A DNA stretch of 64,000 bases from Palaemon carinicauda (lineage: Eukaryota > Arthropoda > Malacostraca > Decapoda > Palaemonidae): assembly GCF_036898095.1 (NCBI RefSeq), contig NC_090728.1, forward strand, positions 94,396,781-94,460,780, in the 5' to 3' direction. A program made the position numbers and the translations under genes. Of the stretch, positions 43,510 to 56,700 are shown piece after piece. A model generated the notes under the pieces. That model was not told where the DNA came from, did no database searches, and saw nothing but the letters and a program-made list of their open reading frames with translations. Within the stretch, counting starts at the first letter, position 1, and each line of letters begins with the position of its first letter.

Positions 43510-46500
43510 AAGTGGCATTTAAACCTTTAAAATCCTAAATTGGAAAGATAGGAATCTGGAATCAGGTACGGATGGAATCTGAGGTTTCGCGACAAAATCT
43601 GGAAGGAAGGAGAGAGAAACCTGCCTCCACCTCTTGAATGGATGATGTTGAAGGAAAGCCCAAGCAGCTCGTTAACAGGTTTAGTCAAAGATAAAGGGGG
43701 GAGGACAACCGTTTTTATGGTGGTCGCTCTCCGAACTCTGAAGCTTACCTCAACAATTTGTAGGGTGACCTCTTTAATGAATGTAACAACTTTCCCATCT
43801 TCCACGAAGGAAAGCTCACCTGAACTGGAAGGCAGGTCTGCTCAAAACTCCTGATTAGTATAGAAATTTCCTCCAAGGAAGAAATATCTATTCCATTTAT
43901 TCTAAAGACTTGGCTCAAAGCCGAGCGATAGCCTTTGACCGCTGAAATAGAAGTTTCTCCTTTAAGAGGTAGTACAGAAAGTCAGCAATTAGAGGTACAG
44001 AGTCTCTGAGAGGGAGATACCCCTCCCACGACACCAACCACAGAAGAGGGCCCACTTGGCTTGGAATACAACTGGCGAGGATTGGCGGAGGTAGCCAGGC
44101 ATCTGCTGCACTATCTCTCGAGAGAAGCCTTTCTCAGAGAAGAGATGCAGATTATTTTCCATGTGTGAAGATAAAGGGATCCCGGTGCATTGTGGAAAAT
44201 CCTGGAGTGAGGCTGACGTAGAAGGTTGTGGGGAGTTTGCAACTCTCTCGGAGTCTCTGTTAGGAGGTGTACAAGGTCAGGGTATTACTCCATGCGTGGC
44301 CATCTTGGAGCTACCAACATAAACAACAGGTTGAGAGTGTCCCTGACTCAACCGAGGACTCTTCGATTTAGACAGAAGAGCAAACGCACTAAGACTATCC
44401 CACGAGTGCTGAAACACACCCTCGAACGCTACTTCTCACTCTGGAATGGGAGAGCATTAGATCAGGAGCTTTTAGTTAAAAGATGTTGCAATGAGGTTTT
44501 TCGCTAGAGAAAATCCCAAAAATTCAAAATCTCCACTGCTACTGAAGACCACTACAAAATGACAACTTGGGTCTTCCTGCTCAACTTATCTGCTACCAAG
44601 TTCATCTTCCCTGGGATGAAGCGGGCTGGAAAGTGTAATTGCATTGTCCTCTGCCCAGTCGAGTCTCTCTGCTGCTAGATAGCACAGCTGCAGATACAGT
44701 ACATAGAACCTCCTTGTTTGTTGAAGTAGTACACCACAGTGGTGTTGTCGCTCATCAACACAATTGAGTCACCTGCTAAAAGAGGCCAAACTCTTGGAGA
44801 GTTAAGAAGGCTGTTCTTTTCTCCAAGATATTTATGTGGTACAGCAATCTTCCTTTGTCCAGGAGCCAGATATCATGTGTAAGTCTAAGTGGGCTCCCCA
44901 CCCATCTGGAAGCGTCTGAAAAAATAAGGAACTCCGGAGCAAGCAGCAAGAGCGGTTATCCTTGTAAAAGGTTTTCTTCCTCCAACAACCATCTGAGGTC
45001 CCTTTTGGATTCTTCTCCTAACCTTACGGGACAGAATGAGTTGTCAAGATGTTGCATCCATGCTGACTTTAGCTTTCATTGAAGAGATCTTAGGCACGAT
45101 CTGCCTACTGACACCAACTTCTCTAGAGACGTCATGTCCCAGGAGACTGCTACTGGTGAGCTAAGAGAATCGACTGTTGCAGGTAAAGAAGAGCTGCCTT
45201 CCGCAAACATGACAATCTTTTTCGAAGGAAAAACTCTTCCTAGGACAATATAGATGTCCATCCCTAGATATACTATCTTCTGCATCGGTGACAGGACAGA
45301 CTTCTACCAATTTATCATAACTACCAGGTCCTCACAAAACGATAGAACCCTATCTCTAAAGAGAATGAGTTCCTCTTCTGATTTTGCCAGAATCAACCAA
45401 TCGTCCAGGCAGTGGAGCAGGCAGATCCCGCTGGCGTGAACCACCAATGAGATTAGTTTGAAGACTCTCGTGAAGACCTTTGGCGCCGTCGACATGCCAA
45501 AAAAGGAGAACCTTGAATTGAAGGACCTTTACTGCTACCAATACCCAGAGATACTTCCTGGAGGAAGATTGAACTGGGATCTGAAAGTAAGCATCTCTCA
45601 AATCCAAGGACATAATTTAATCCTGCAGTCTTATTGCTTGCAATACTGTGGCCACTGTCTACATCTTGAATGGTGTTTAGAGGATGAAGCTGTTGAAAGC
45701 GGAGGTTGATAATGAAGTTGTTGAGAGCCAAGGTTGATAACCGGTCTCCAACCTCCAAACGCCATCCTTACAAGAATGAGTCAAAAGAAGAAGTCTGAGG
45801 AGCTGCCATTGACCTCTTGAAGTGCACCCTTCAGCAGCATGCTCTATACTTCCTTCTGTTGGGCAAGATATTTTACAGATCCCTGGCGATATAATGATGT
45901 CACCGTAGGATGAATTAAAGGAGGGAGAGAGCTGAGGAATGGGAGGAGGTATTTGGACCAGAGAACCTCCATCATCCATCTCTCTACTCTGTGGAAGCAC
46001 CCTCTCACCCACTGGTGGTGGAATGGGGGGAATGTCATCCCTAGTGTATGCATTTTCCTTTACCTTTCCCCCTACGTCTACCTCAACCCTGATTTTGTCA
46101 AGAGGGGAAAGACTGCGCAGAAGCTGTTTTGAGGATGAATTGTTGAGGATGTGCTTCTCTCTGCGTTGGTTTTGAGTAAAAGGTCTCCCTTGACCCAACA
46201 TCAAATGTTGGGGCTGGCAAAAGGACACCACCTTCTGATGGATGAAGTGCTGGGTCTCTTTTTGCCACTTCTCAATTATAACATCTATCTCTGCCGGCAG
46301 AAAAAGCGAAGACTCCCTGAAGGACGACAACCGATGCACTTATAAAAATGAGAGGTCACCGCCTCTTGACGTTTAAGCACCCAGTTTGCTCACTGGTTGA
46401 CAGCCTGGTTCATAAGAAACTCTTCTGTCCTGGCCCCTGTCAGGACAGTTTCCTTAAGGGCTTTCTTCTTGGTAAGGTCAGCAAGATCTTAAGTGTATGC

Positions 46501-48500
46501 CAAGAAGATGAGAGTCCCAGACCAGGGGTCAATCCAGGATGCCACCTGCATTGTTGCCATGACCATGACCTGCATGCCTGATCTTTTGCCACCAAAAAGT
46601 AAACTGGGACCGCCGCTAACTCTTCCAAACACCAACCTGGAGTCAGCGATACCACAGCTGGATCAAGAGGAAGAAGAGAGGGAAGGCCCTCCTGCATCTG
46701 ATAGTACTTGCGGTGTCAAGGGAAGGCTGCTGGATCAAGCAGAAGGACTTCTCTGCCCTAAGCACATTCTTGGATCCCATAACCTGGGTCTCTACCTTGG
46801 TTAAAGTCTGCTTGGTCAAAACTGACTATGGAAGCTCAAGTTTGAGTCTGGCAGTGCTGAGAGCACACCAAAGAAGTCAATTGCTGCCGTCTTGCCTTTA
46901 GGAGATGTTACTGCTTTGAGGCCTTTGGCTTTTTGAAAGCAGTAAGGTACTGTACTGTAAGGAAAAGGGAATTTGGCTCCCCCTCTTCTGCCTCCAAAGG
47001 ACCAGGAACAATTGACTGAGGAAGGTTTCCTTTAGCCCCTTTTAACGCTGACTTGGAGTCTTCCTCTTCTGGGTTGTTGTCTCCTGACTGATGAGAAGGT
47101 CCAGCTGACGTCTCTTGCTCCTGAATCCTCACCCTGAAGCAAATGGGAAAGTCTCAGATCCTTGGGAGTGCACTTGGTGTATTTGCTCTCTCTTGAGGGT
47201 GCCTGCTGCTAAAGGAGAGAGGTTGCTAGCCAATGTACTTAGGGCTACTGGTGCCCCGTTGTCTAGAAGGTGGCTGGTGGGTTGAAGATCAGTCTTCTTC
47301 CTCTTAGCTGAAAGTGGATGCTCTTCAGAGAATTCAATCAGTGAGAGCCAATAATTCTCTATCAAAGAGATCTCTTTGGAGAGAGCAAATCTCTCTAAGT
47401 TACTACTTGGGGGGGGGGAGAGTGACAGGAATTCTGCCAGTAAACCTTTAGTGTTTACTTTAACACAAACAATGCTTGAAGAAGAGAGGAGAGAAGTGGG
47501 ATCCTCCCTCCATGGAGGCCCCCAACTTGCTTTGGAGAGTGGGTGCGTCTCTTACTCTGAGGGCGAAGGTACCTGTGGGGGAGGCTTACCTGATGAATGC
47601 CTTGTTGACGTAGGCAGTCGGTTATTTCAGGAAAGACTAGGCCGAGCCTCTAACGGGTGTCTGGAGTGCCATGTAGGCACACGTTTCGCTGGCTCAGAGG
47701 ATAGCTTTGAATATTCATCAGGAGAAGCAGGATTAGAGGGGACTCTTTTATCCTGACTTACCTTTACTGGAGAGGAAGCCTGCAGTGAGCAGATGACGAG
47801 CATTCATGACAATCTGTAGGAGAACGCGTTGAAGGAGTACGTGCCCACTGATGATGACGACTTTTGTGTCTAGCACAAACAGGTGAAAATCGAGAATCTT
47901 TTTCTTCCAAATATTGCTTGCAGCAATCAGACGAAGAATGTCGCCTAATATCACTAGGCGAGCTAACATTGTCCTCTAACGAAAAAAGATCATAGCATCG
48001 CTTGAGCGCAAGTGGAGCGAGAGCGTGTTGTCCTCTGACAAGGAAAGATTGTATGATCACTTGAACTCGCTCACACTTAAACGGAGACAAATGTCTAGAA
48101 GCGCTTTACTCAGCCTAAGGGAAGCAAGGAGATGAGTGAGGGATGAGGCGAGGAGCGTCCAGGAGAGGGGCTTGCAGGAACATCTGTGGCAGGTGAGGAC
48201 CAACTATACAAAGCCTGGCAATTGGTAGGTTGATGAGGCGATGGTGAGCATCCCAAAACACCTCTAGAAGAGGATCGTTCTTGATGAATGTGGCGAGGGG
48301 AGACAGAATTCCTTAGAGAAGAACATCTAGCAGGGTGAGAAGGAAATGTTATATGGCTACGAGAGGCAGGATCAGGCAAGGTGCTGGAGAACATGCAAGG
48401 CAAGAGAGGCAGGGACCTTGGACTGCAAGAGAAGACACAGGTGAAGCTCAACTAGAAGCACATCTGAAACTGCGAAGTAAAGGTCTAAGATGAGACTGAT
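43510..48500 (-). mobile_element. Decayed DIRS-like retrotransposon F
   Basis: Recognisable order on the minus strand: gag-like Ser/Pro-rich sequence (about 48100-45780), RT (45770-45080), RNase H and methyltransferase-like remnants (about 45050-44230; LVAPRWPRMEYYPDL near 44310), recombinase remnant (44200-43527; GGGRFLSPSFQILSRN resembles the segment after the first catalytic Arg in B). Stops and frameshifts are frequent. No terminal repeat or ICR was found, so both limits are approximate. Confidence 0.65.
45076..45770 (-). pseudogene. DIRS F reverse transcriptase remnant
   Basis: Pieces in different frames: VGDRLSTLALNNFI, SLDLRDAYFQIPVQSSSRKY, STAPKVFTRVFKLIS and LHCLDDWLILAKSEEEL, where the catalytic box is CLDD rather than YLDD. 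At least two frame changes separate them. Confidence 0.8.
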
Positions 48501-49228
48501 GAAACAGTTAAGTGCTTGCTGAGGAAGCTCGCCGTTTGGATGAGTGTGAGGGCAAGGGTCTGGAAGAGTGTGAGGTCAAAGGTCTGGAAGTTGAAGTGCT
48601 AGGAAAAGGTTGTCTGGGCGGAAAGTCATCCTTGGAGCATGAGACAGACCTTCTCTGAAGGGCATGCTCCAAGGAGCAATACTCAGGAGGCTAGCTCAGA
48701 GAAGGGCGAGGGTAATCTGCTTGCTGAAGTCCAAAGAAGGACTGGGCAAAGGATCTGGAGAGCCAGGAACAAGATCATTCTGCCAAATGGCTCCAGCCAG
48801 AGTGAAGTGTGCTCTCACTGATGGCCGAATTATCAGTGATCAGGCGGGGGCGGTTGCCTCCCCATTACCGATAGGTTGTTTACACCCTGTTATAATCTTA
48901 ACTGACGTGTTTCCGCTTCACTTTTCTATTTTCCTATAGTAAACAACAATGGTTTGAATTCGTATAGAAACAAATAATTCAAGGAGTTTTACCAAATGAT
49001 TTCTTGCTTCATTTCTATTTCATCCTCTTATAATATTTCCTATTACGTTCTAAAAAGAAACACGGTACATAAATATATAATTTCTCTCAGCACAAATGCC
49101 CGAAATTAGTCCACTGAATGGTAAAACCTTCTGAGAAATATTCATAAAATATAGAAAACAGTAACAGTCATCATAAAATAAACTTCATACAATATAAGCA
49201 AAACTCATGAAGCATACTGTAATCTTAC
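48500..49228. other. Intronic or intergenic spacer
   Basis: The first half may be the outer part of DIRS F. The second half is AT-rich and contains the splice donor of the deubiquitinase exon at its right edge. No gene recognised. Confidence 0.5.
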
Positions 49229-49849
49229 CTCACATGCTGACACAGTTCTCTGGCGATTTGCACATGCTTGAACTGAAGGGGAGGTTGACTGACAACTTTT
49301 AGGTAAATTATCATTACTAAGGGATCTTGAACTTGATTGCAGCTGCTCAGATTTGTGGGCATCAGCCCGCACCCCTTCACTGCGATCTGTTCGCCTAGCA
49401 GTTCCAGGAGGGTTACCATATCTAACAAATAACTCTGGTCCACCTCCATAAATCTCATGGAAGAAATACCACATTTCCTCAGAAATCTGAGCATAGTCAG
49501 AACCTTGTTTTAACATTGGTTGACCAGTCTTACTGGCACATATGGAAGAGTTATCTATAGGTCCAGGGGGTTCTTGTTCTCGTCCTCGCACAAAGCTCTC
49601 CCACTGTCTAAACCATTTCATAGAAATAGCATAAACAATACTTGGGTACTCTTCATCTTGGAACATTTTATGAAGTTTAATAAATAGATCTAGTTCACTG
49701 CTCTGCCTGTGAAGAATAGCTTCAAGCTCTGCCCGGCATGTCACACACTCATACAGACGAGTACATGCTGGTCCACCTCCAAACACTTGGTGCAAGTATT
49801 CCCATACACCTTGATTCAGAAGCATGACCAGATCTGCTACATAACTTGC
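49229..49849 (-). CDS. USP20/USP33-like: Ubiquitin carboxyl-terminal hydrolase 20/33-type, exon with DUSP domains
   Basis: This 621-bp exon encodes 207 residues in phase 0. It starts after the acceptor TTTTGTCAG (49850 side) and ends at donor GAG|GTAAG (49229). It encodes the end of the first DUSP domain (GVWEYLHQVFGGGPACTRLY) and the second DUSP domain (SMKWFRQWESFVRG, EPPGPIDN, SEEMWYFFHEIYGGGPE). The PGPIDN and YGGGP motifs are diagnostic, and the tandem arrangement matches animal USP20/USP33. These enzymes remove ubiquitin from client proteins; their DUSP domains are interaction modules. A hydrophilic Ser/Arg tail follows. The catalytic domain is not in the window. Confidence 0.88.
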
Positions 49850-49968
49850 CTGACAAAATCAGAAAAACTATTATACACTTACAATACAATGATTGTTGTG
49901 AAACATGTCAAACTCAATTTTACCTATCATTCAGATGATGAAATACAGATATCACTGATTCTATCTAC

Positions 49969-50106
49969 CTTTTGTGGCTGAACACCTCCATGTGGACATA
50001 AGAAATCTGAATTATCGATGGGGCCTGGCTCAGCGAATGTATTAAATTTATTGACCCATTGTTTTGACACATAAAACTGCATCAGTGAAGGTTCTCGAGA
50101 CGCCAC
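49969..50106 (-). CDS. USP20/USP33-like: Ubiquitin carboxyl-terminal hydrolase 20/33-type, preceding exon (first DUSP domain)
   Basis: This 138-bp exon encodes 46 residues, phase 0 at both ends. The acceptor is TTCACAG before GTGGCGTCT, and the donor is AAAAG|GTAGA at 49969. It encodes the start of a DUSP domain: [19 protein letters not shown], then [16 protein letters not shown]. It joins in frame across a 119-bp intron to the next exon. The match to the vertebrate USP20/33 first DUSP domain is strong. Earlier exons (zinc-finger UBP and catalytic domain) must lie beyond the DIRS G region or outside the window. Confidence 0.88.
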
Positions 50107-50703
50107 CTGTGAATTGAGACATAGGTTTAAAATAAGATACAGTATATCAATACAGTAAATCAAACACCCAACTTTAACAATTTTGAAATTGAATTAAAAA
50201 GTTCCTAATAATCATAACATAAAATGTTAAAATTATTTTTGACATTTCACCACAAATTTTTAGATGGTCACATAAATTTATAATAGAACACTCACAGGGG
50301 TTAGGGAAATGTGAAGCTGAATTCATATTTTTTTCATAAAAATCAGTTTTCAAATGAGGTGGAAGTATGAAAAATTTTGATTAAACAAGTTTGGACTGGA
50401 GTTTGGCCCCAACTTGGAAACAATTAATATTATCAAAGAATATATTAATCTTTCATTATTAATTCAAAATGTTCACAGTAGTAACTGTTTTATGTGACCT
50501 GAATCTTTTAAAGATAACTTAAGGTTCTCAATGCCTGTATACACCTAACCAATTTACAAATATCAAATAACATAAATCTTTTACAGTGCCACAATGATGG
50601 GATTGTAAGAACACAGAGCTGACATCCAGCCAGACAAGCTTAAATTTCTTCTTTTGGATGGGAGGCAGATTGACAGCAAATCACCGGTCAGTACATGTAA
50701 TTA
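50107..50703 (-). other. Intron sequence of the deubiquitinase gene
   Basis: AT-rich, non-coding, upstream of the exon at 49969-50106. No further exon was recognised. Confidence 0.6.
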
Positions 50704-50743
50704 TTATCTTTATTATTATTATTATTAATATTATTATTATTAA

Positions 50744-50802
<59 letters not shown>

Positions 50803-51406
50803 GTTGCTAAGCTACAACCCTAGTTGGAAAAGTAGGATGCTATATGCCCAAGGGCTCCAACAGGGAAAACAGCCCAGTGAGGAAAGGAAACAAGGAAAAA
50901 TAAAATATTTCAAGAAGTCACAACATTAAAATAAATATTTCCTATATAAACTATAAAACCTTTACCAAAATAAGAGGAAGAGAAATTAGATAGAATAGTG
51001 TGCCCTAGTGTACCCTCAAACAACAGAACTCTGAGCCAAGACAGTGGAAGACCATGGTACAAGGCTATAGCACCAAGCAAGACTAAAGAACAATGGTTTG
51101 ATTTTGGAGTCTCCTTCTCCTAGAAGGGGCTGCTTACCATAGCTAAAGTCTCTCTTCTACCCTTACCAACAGGAAAGTAGCCCCTGAACAATTTCAGTGC
51201 AGTAGTTAACCCTAGGGTGAATAAAAATTATTTGATAACCTCAGTGTTGTCAGGTGTGTGAGGACAGAGGAGAATCTGTAATGAATAGGGCGGACTATTT
51301 GGTGTATGTGTAGGCAAAGTGAAAGTGAACCATAACTAGAAAGAAGGATCCAATGTAGTACTGTCTAGTCAGTTAAAGGACCTCATAACTCCCTAGTGGT
51401 AATATC
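50704..51406 (-). mobile_element. SINE- or LINE-like repeat with (ATT)n tail
   Basis: Read on the minus strand it ends with TTGTAGCTTAGCAACT-type sequence followed by a (TAA)n tail (plus strand 50704-50802, ATT repeats). Its last about 80 bp before the tail (CTGGGCTGTTTTCCCTGTTG, then GAGCCCTTGGGCATATAGCA) match the 3' end of the plus-strand LINE at 53620-53705. The body upstream is different and non-coding. I recognise this body as a repeat common in decapod sequences; that is recollection, not a search. Confidence 0.7.
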
Positions 51407-51669
51407 TCAAATATAAACATAAATATTTTACAGTACAATGTTTACATTTGACCTCATCCACATACAGTAAATTTTTAAAGTTATATGTATTTATCCCAGC
51501 TACACAAACCTGGGTCCTTTAAACAGAGAGATGTTTTAAGCGTGAGCTGAAAAAGTGATTTAATTTGTTAATGAGAAGCCCTGCCCCTTCACGTTGGAAG
51601 ATCAGCACTTTGATCTTTCGGCTCAAAACAGAGGGGTTGTTGAGGAGGGAATTTCAACTAAAAGGACTC

Positions 51670-51760
51670 GCGTTTGTAAAGCTATAAAAAATACAAATTA
51701 CTTTAAAATTTATGATTTTTTCCTACGCAAAATACAAAACAGTGTCCCTAAAGTAGAAGA
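51670..51760. repeat. ICR of DIRS G
   Basis: GTTTGTAAAGCTATAAAAAA and ACAAATTACTTTAAAATTTA are the diverged reverse complement of the left outer end at 51467-51515. The following TTTTTTCCTACGCAAAATAC would correspond to the right end. Confidence 0.6.
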
Positions 51761-52462
51761 CTCACTATCTAATGGGTTGGAAGTCCCCCTAGAACTGAAT
51801 TGGTTGGTTCTTTTTCTTCTCTAGAAATGTCATTCTACCTGGTCCCATACAGGAGTGATAGCAATAACTCCAGCACCTCCTGTCTATTACTGTGATGAAT
51901 AGACTGATAGCACCTGGCCTTTCCAAGAAGATTGGTATGTGGTCAAAGGAGGGATCCCTTCCCTTGAAGAGGATAGCAGTCTGGGAAGTGTCAATCTGCC
52001 TGGTCCCATACTGAAGCTAAGGAGATGACTCCAGCATCCTTTTATCTGTGTATCAAAGGAAAAACAAGATTGATAGGGCCTGGCCTGGCCTGTTTAGGAA
52101 GACTGGTATGTGGGCAAAGAAGGGATTCCTCCGACTGAAGAGCATAGCAATCCAGAATGATATACTGTACCTGGCATATGATGATCAATGAGCTGATATA
52201 AAATTCACCATTGGGGAGATACTTATCTAAATTCTAAAGAATGGAGCAAGTATAGCTTACAAGCATCAAGTCAGATCCAGTGAGTAATGCTTCGAACACT
52301 TCGTTCCTAGGAGAGGGTGCAGAAAAATGAAGAACCAGTAATTCTATCTTTCATTTACAACTTACATCTCTATGTTTCTATAGAGATGTAAAAGTCAATA
52401 AAGTTTTATCCTTTATATCATTCATATGAAGTTGAAAATCACACACACGTACTTCATAATAA

Positions 52463-52493
<31 letters not shown>

Positions 52494-52554
52494 AAGAAGA
52501 ATGATAATAATAGTAATAAACATTTTTATTTATCTATTTCTTTATTTTTTCATT

Positions 52555-53699
52555 AATTTTCTTTAGTAATGTGATATCCGGTGTTCCACAGGGTAGTGTT
52601 CTTGGCCCATTACTTTTCATACCATATACACATGACATGTGGTTTGGCCTAGAAAACAAGCTTGTTGCATATGCAGATGATGCTACTCTCTTTGCATCAA
52701 TTCCATCCCCTGAATGTAGATCTAGGGTTGGTGAATCCCTTAATAGAGATTAAGCTAGAATTAGTGCATGGTGCAAATTATGGGGTATGAAGTTGAATCC
52801 TAACAAAACTCAAAGTATGATTGTAAGTAGGTCAAGGACGGTGGCTCCTCAACATCCGGATCTCAGTATTGATAATGTTTCTTTAAATATGTATGACTCT
52901 TTCAAAATTTTAGGTGTGATTCTCGACAGTAAATTTACTTTTGAGAAACATATAAGGTCTGTGTCTTCTTCAATTGCACAGAAAATAGGCTTATTGAGAA
53001 AGTCTTTCAAGATTTTCGGTGATCAATCTATTCTGAAGAAGTGTTTTAATTCTTTCATTCTACCTTGTTTTGAGTATTGTTCTCCTGTCTGGTCTTCAGC
53101 TGCTGATTCTCATCTAATTTGTTGGACAGAAACTTACGGTCTATTAAATTTCTTATTCCTGATCTAGATATTAATCTCTGGCACCGTCGTTCAATTAGTT
53201 CATTATGCTTGTTGCATAAGATTTTTCATAACTCTGACCATCCTTTACATTCAAATCTCCCTGGACAATTCTATCCTGTTCGTAATACTAGGCAGGCAGT
53301 TAATTCTAATAGCCAGGCCTTCTCCATCACGAGGCTCAATACTACGCAGTACTCTAGAAGTTTTATTCCAGCTGTTACCAAGTTGTGGAATGATCTTCCT
53401 AATCGGGTGGTTGAATCAGTAGAACTTCAAAAGTTCAAAGTTGGAGCAAATGCTTTTTTGTTGACCAGGTGGACATGAGTCTTTTTATAGTTTATTTATG
53501 ACATATTTGTTTTTGATGTTGTTAATAGTTTATATATGACATGTCTGTTTTGACGTTGTTACTTATTTTAGAATGATTTATTGTTAATTTGTTCTCTTCA
53601 TTTATTTATTTCCTTATTTCCTTTCCTCACTGGGCTATTTTCCCTGTTGGAGCCCCTGGGCTTATAGCATCTTGCTTTTCCAACTAGGGTTGTAGCTTG

Positions 53700-53741
<42 letters not shown>
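52555..53741 (+). pseudogene. LINE (Jockey/CR1-like) reverse transcriptase, 5' truncated
   Basis: It starts at the RT palm: [16 protein letters not shown], then [15 protein letters not shown] (catalytic ADD intact), MKLNPNKTQSMIVSRS, FKILGVILDSKFTFEKHI and the C-terminal SRSFIPAVTKLWNDLPNRVV. A TAA at 52751-52753 and a frameshift near 53119-53150 break it. The 3' UTR ends in GGTTGTAGCTTGGATAG plus (TAA)n at 53702-53741. It is inserted in DIRS G in the opposite orientation, so it is younger than G. Confidence 0.88.
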
Positions 53742-53742
<1 letters not shown>

Positions 53743-53789
53743 GACAAGATACTTCCTGTCTGTGTTGGAGCTGAGATGGTTACAAAACT

Positions 53790-54900
53790 ACTTGAGCAGC
53801 CACCACAGGCCCAAACACAAAAGTGTCAAGGGACTTGTGGCTACTGCATACTCCTGTAGGTAAAAGGCAGTGAAGGTGATCTAGCATTCCCGAACCCTAG
53901 CCTTCAACACCTGGCCGACTGCAAGATTCCTCTTTAAGACTGGGGTGGGGCCTATATCCAACTGCATGAGCTCTGATCCTATCTAATACATTGACCCTCT
54001 TAGCTGTTGAGGCGTACGATTTATGGATCATCTCACAAAGCCAGAAAGAAATCCGAGTTCCTTAACACCTATTTCTTGGTCCTGCCAGTGCTAAAGAAGA
54101 GTACCTGACATTCAAGCCATAGGTGTCAGGTCCTTTCCAGATGGCACCACAAAGATCTCACGGGACACACTGGCATCTCTTAATTACCATCTGATGCTTC
54201 ACATAAAGAATGGATGAAGAGAGTCTTGAACTTTGAGTCATGCACCGACAGGCTCTTGATTTTTGGCCATAAAATGTGGCCTAAAACTAAAGGAGCCCTA
54301 TCACCCATCCGCATGGGTGACTAACTAGAGACACCGTGCTTCTTACCTTCTCTCTTTACTGTTGCAAGGCAAGTATAAAGACAGTCTTGAGAGTCAGATC
54401 TCTGTCTGATGACCTTGTCAAAGGCTCCAACAGCAGAAGTGTCAGAGCCTTAAGAACCAAGGTTCCATCCCACTTTGGCGGCCCGAGGTCCCAGGGTGGG
54501 AAAAATTGCTTAAAGCTCCTCAAGAGCACAGATCATTCCCAAGAGGAAGAGAGGTCTATGCCCTTCTGTCATCAGACCATGAATAGAACTGAACAGTAGC
54601 CTTAGGCAGCCATGACTGAGAGGTGCTTCTCTCGATGAAGGACTAGGAAATCTGCAATGTGCGCTAGAGATGCTCTAACCGGAGAGTTATCTCTTCCACA
54701 ATACCAATCACAGAAGATGGCCCAACTTCCTGGTAGAGAGCTGCAGAGTAGTTGCAGGTACCCAGACATCTGTGCAATGCCCCACGAAAAACCTTTTGCT
54801 TGGAGGAGATGCTGGACAGTCTCCAACTGTGAAGTTCCATTGACTTCATGGATTGATGATACCTCTGGAAATGTGGCTAATAAAGGAGTGTAGACCATTG
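53790..54900 (-). pseudogene. DIRS G tyrosine recombinase remnant
   Basis: The N-terminal domain is readable at 54898-54602 (VQHLLQAKGFSWGIAQMSGY, then SPVRASLAHIADFLVLHREK). The C-terminal half (54500-53790) is scrambled by frame changes. Confidence 0.6.
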
Positions 54901-56700
54901 GGGTAGTTTTCTCGGGACCTCAACTCTAAGTGCTAACAGATCACGATACCACAAAGCACGTACCCACCTGGGAGTCACCAAGGTCATCTGAGTCTGGGCA
55001 TAATCTAGTTGATTAATGACGGATAAGGCTGAACGGAGGGAAGGCATGTGTCCAGGTGATCCCATGCACGATGTTGGAAGGCGACTTCGAACATAGCCAA
55101 TGGGTCTGGGAAGAGGGAGCTTCTTGTTTAGCCGTGTGGTGAACAGGCCTTTTCCTGGAGAACCCCACAAAGTGAGAAAGCTCTCCGCCATGCAGGGATG
55201 CAGAGACCACTCTGACCGCACAAACTGTCCCTGGTGCCTGTGTATGACTGTTAGTACATTCCTCTTTCCCAGATTATACCTGGCTCACAATACGGTGTGG
55301 AATTCTGCCCAGATATGTATATGCTTCGTCACACCCTTGCTTGATGACATAAGCTACTATAGTGGTGGTGTTGCTCTTCAACACTACCGAGTGCCTCGTC
55401 AAATATTCTTGGAATGCTTGCAGCACGAGAAAGGCTGCTTGCATTTCCAGGATGTTTATGTGCAGAGGTATTTCTACTTCTGACTACACTACAGAGAAGA
55501 CCTTCGACCCACCTTTGAACAGTGTTAAGTCCAGAGGTAGAGAGTCAAGTGGGACCCCTATAAGGAGGTTTTCCTCGTTTAGCCACCATGTAAGATTGTC
55601 ACGAGCCTTCTGTCCCACTGGAACAAGAAGGAATGGGAGATCTCTGCAGGCTGACCTTTAATCCTTCAAACAACACTGAAAAGACCTCTGGTGGAGACAA
55701 TCATGAGGAACAAGTTCCTCCAGCAAGGAGAGGTGGCTGAGAAGACTTTCAGTGCTGAGCAGGGATTTCTGTCTTGTACAAAAAAGGTCGCGCTACTTCT
55801 CTGAGCTTGCAGATGCAATCATTTGACAGAAACTATTGCTACTGCCATGTCTATCAGCATGCCCAGTACTTCAACCTCTGCTTGGGTAAGAGATTCAACT
55901 TTTCCCAGTTTAACATTAGCACAATCCCCAGATTGTGACAAAATGCGAAAGTTGATCTCAATTCTGTAGCAACTGCCTTAAGGAGTAGGACAAGATCAAC
56001 CAATCGTCAAGATATAGTACATCAACAGACAAATAAATCCCTTGTGAGCGGGCCCTAGCTGCTACCAAGGAGAACACCGAAGTTAACACCTGAGGAACAG
56101 TACACAGTACGAAGGAGTCTTGAATTGATACACTGTACCGTAGAGGGAAAAGCGGAGGTACTTTCAAGAGGACTGATGCGCGGATACTTGAAAGTACGCA
56201 ACCTTTAGGTCCACTGAAAGCATAAAGTCTTCTTTTCTGACAGAACACAACACAGAAGGTACCATTTCCATCCTTAACCTTGTTTAAAGCACAAATCTGT
56301 TCAGAGGAGAAAGGACGATGTCTGATCTCCAGTCCCCAATTGACTTTTTCCCCAGGGTGAGTTGACTGTAGAAACCAAGAAACTCGTCTCGACCAACTTC
56401 AAGCTCATTCTTCTCCAACATCCCTTCTACCTCTGTCCTCAAGGCCAAGGCTTTCAGTGATGTTGAAGGATCAGACTAGAGCTCTTTTGGTAAGTAAGAT
56501 AGGGGAGCCAATGGTTCTGGAAAAGGGTAGTGAGTTGCATTCTCGAAATGCACTCACTACCCATGGTTTGGCCCAGCATCTCTGCCAGGTTGCACAATAG
56601 CATGACAAGCACCACCCTACTCTCGACAGCAGGGTAGGGGGAACACCAGCATCAGCATTTATCATTCTCCCTTCTTCGCACTGGTCCCGTTCCTGGCTGG
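54877..56700 (-). pseudogene. DIRS G RT, RNase H and methyltransferase-like remnants
   Basis: RT: VLYLDDWLILSYSLRQLL (about 55990-56030) with PQVLTSVFSLVAARARSQGI before it. Methyltransferase-like part: RSEWSLHPCMAES, LFTTRLNKKLPLPRP and MTLVTPRWVRALWYRDLLA at 55221-54930. RNase H pieces between are in several frames. Non-functional. Confidence 0.7.
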
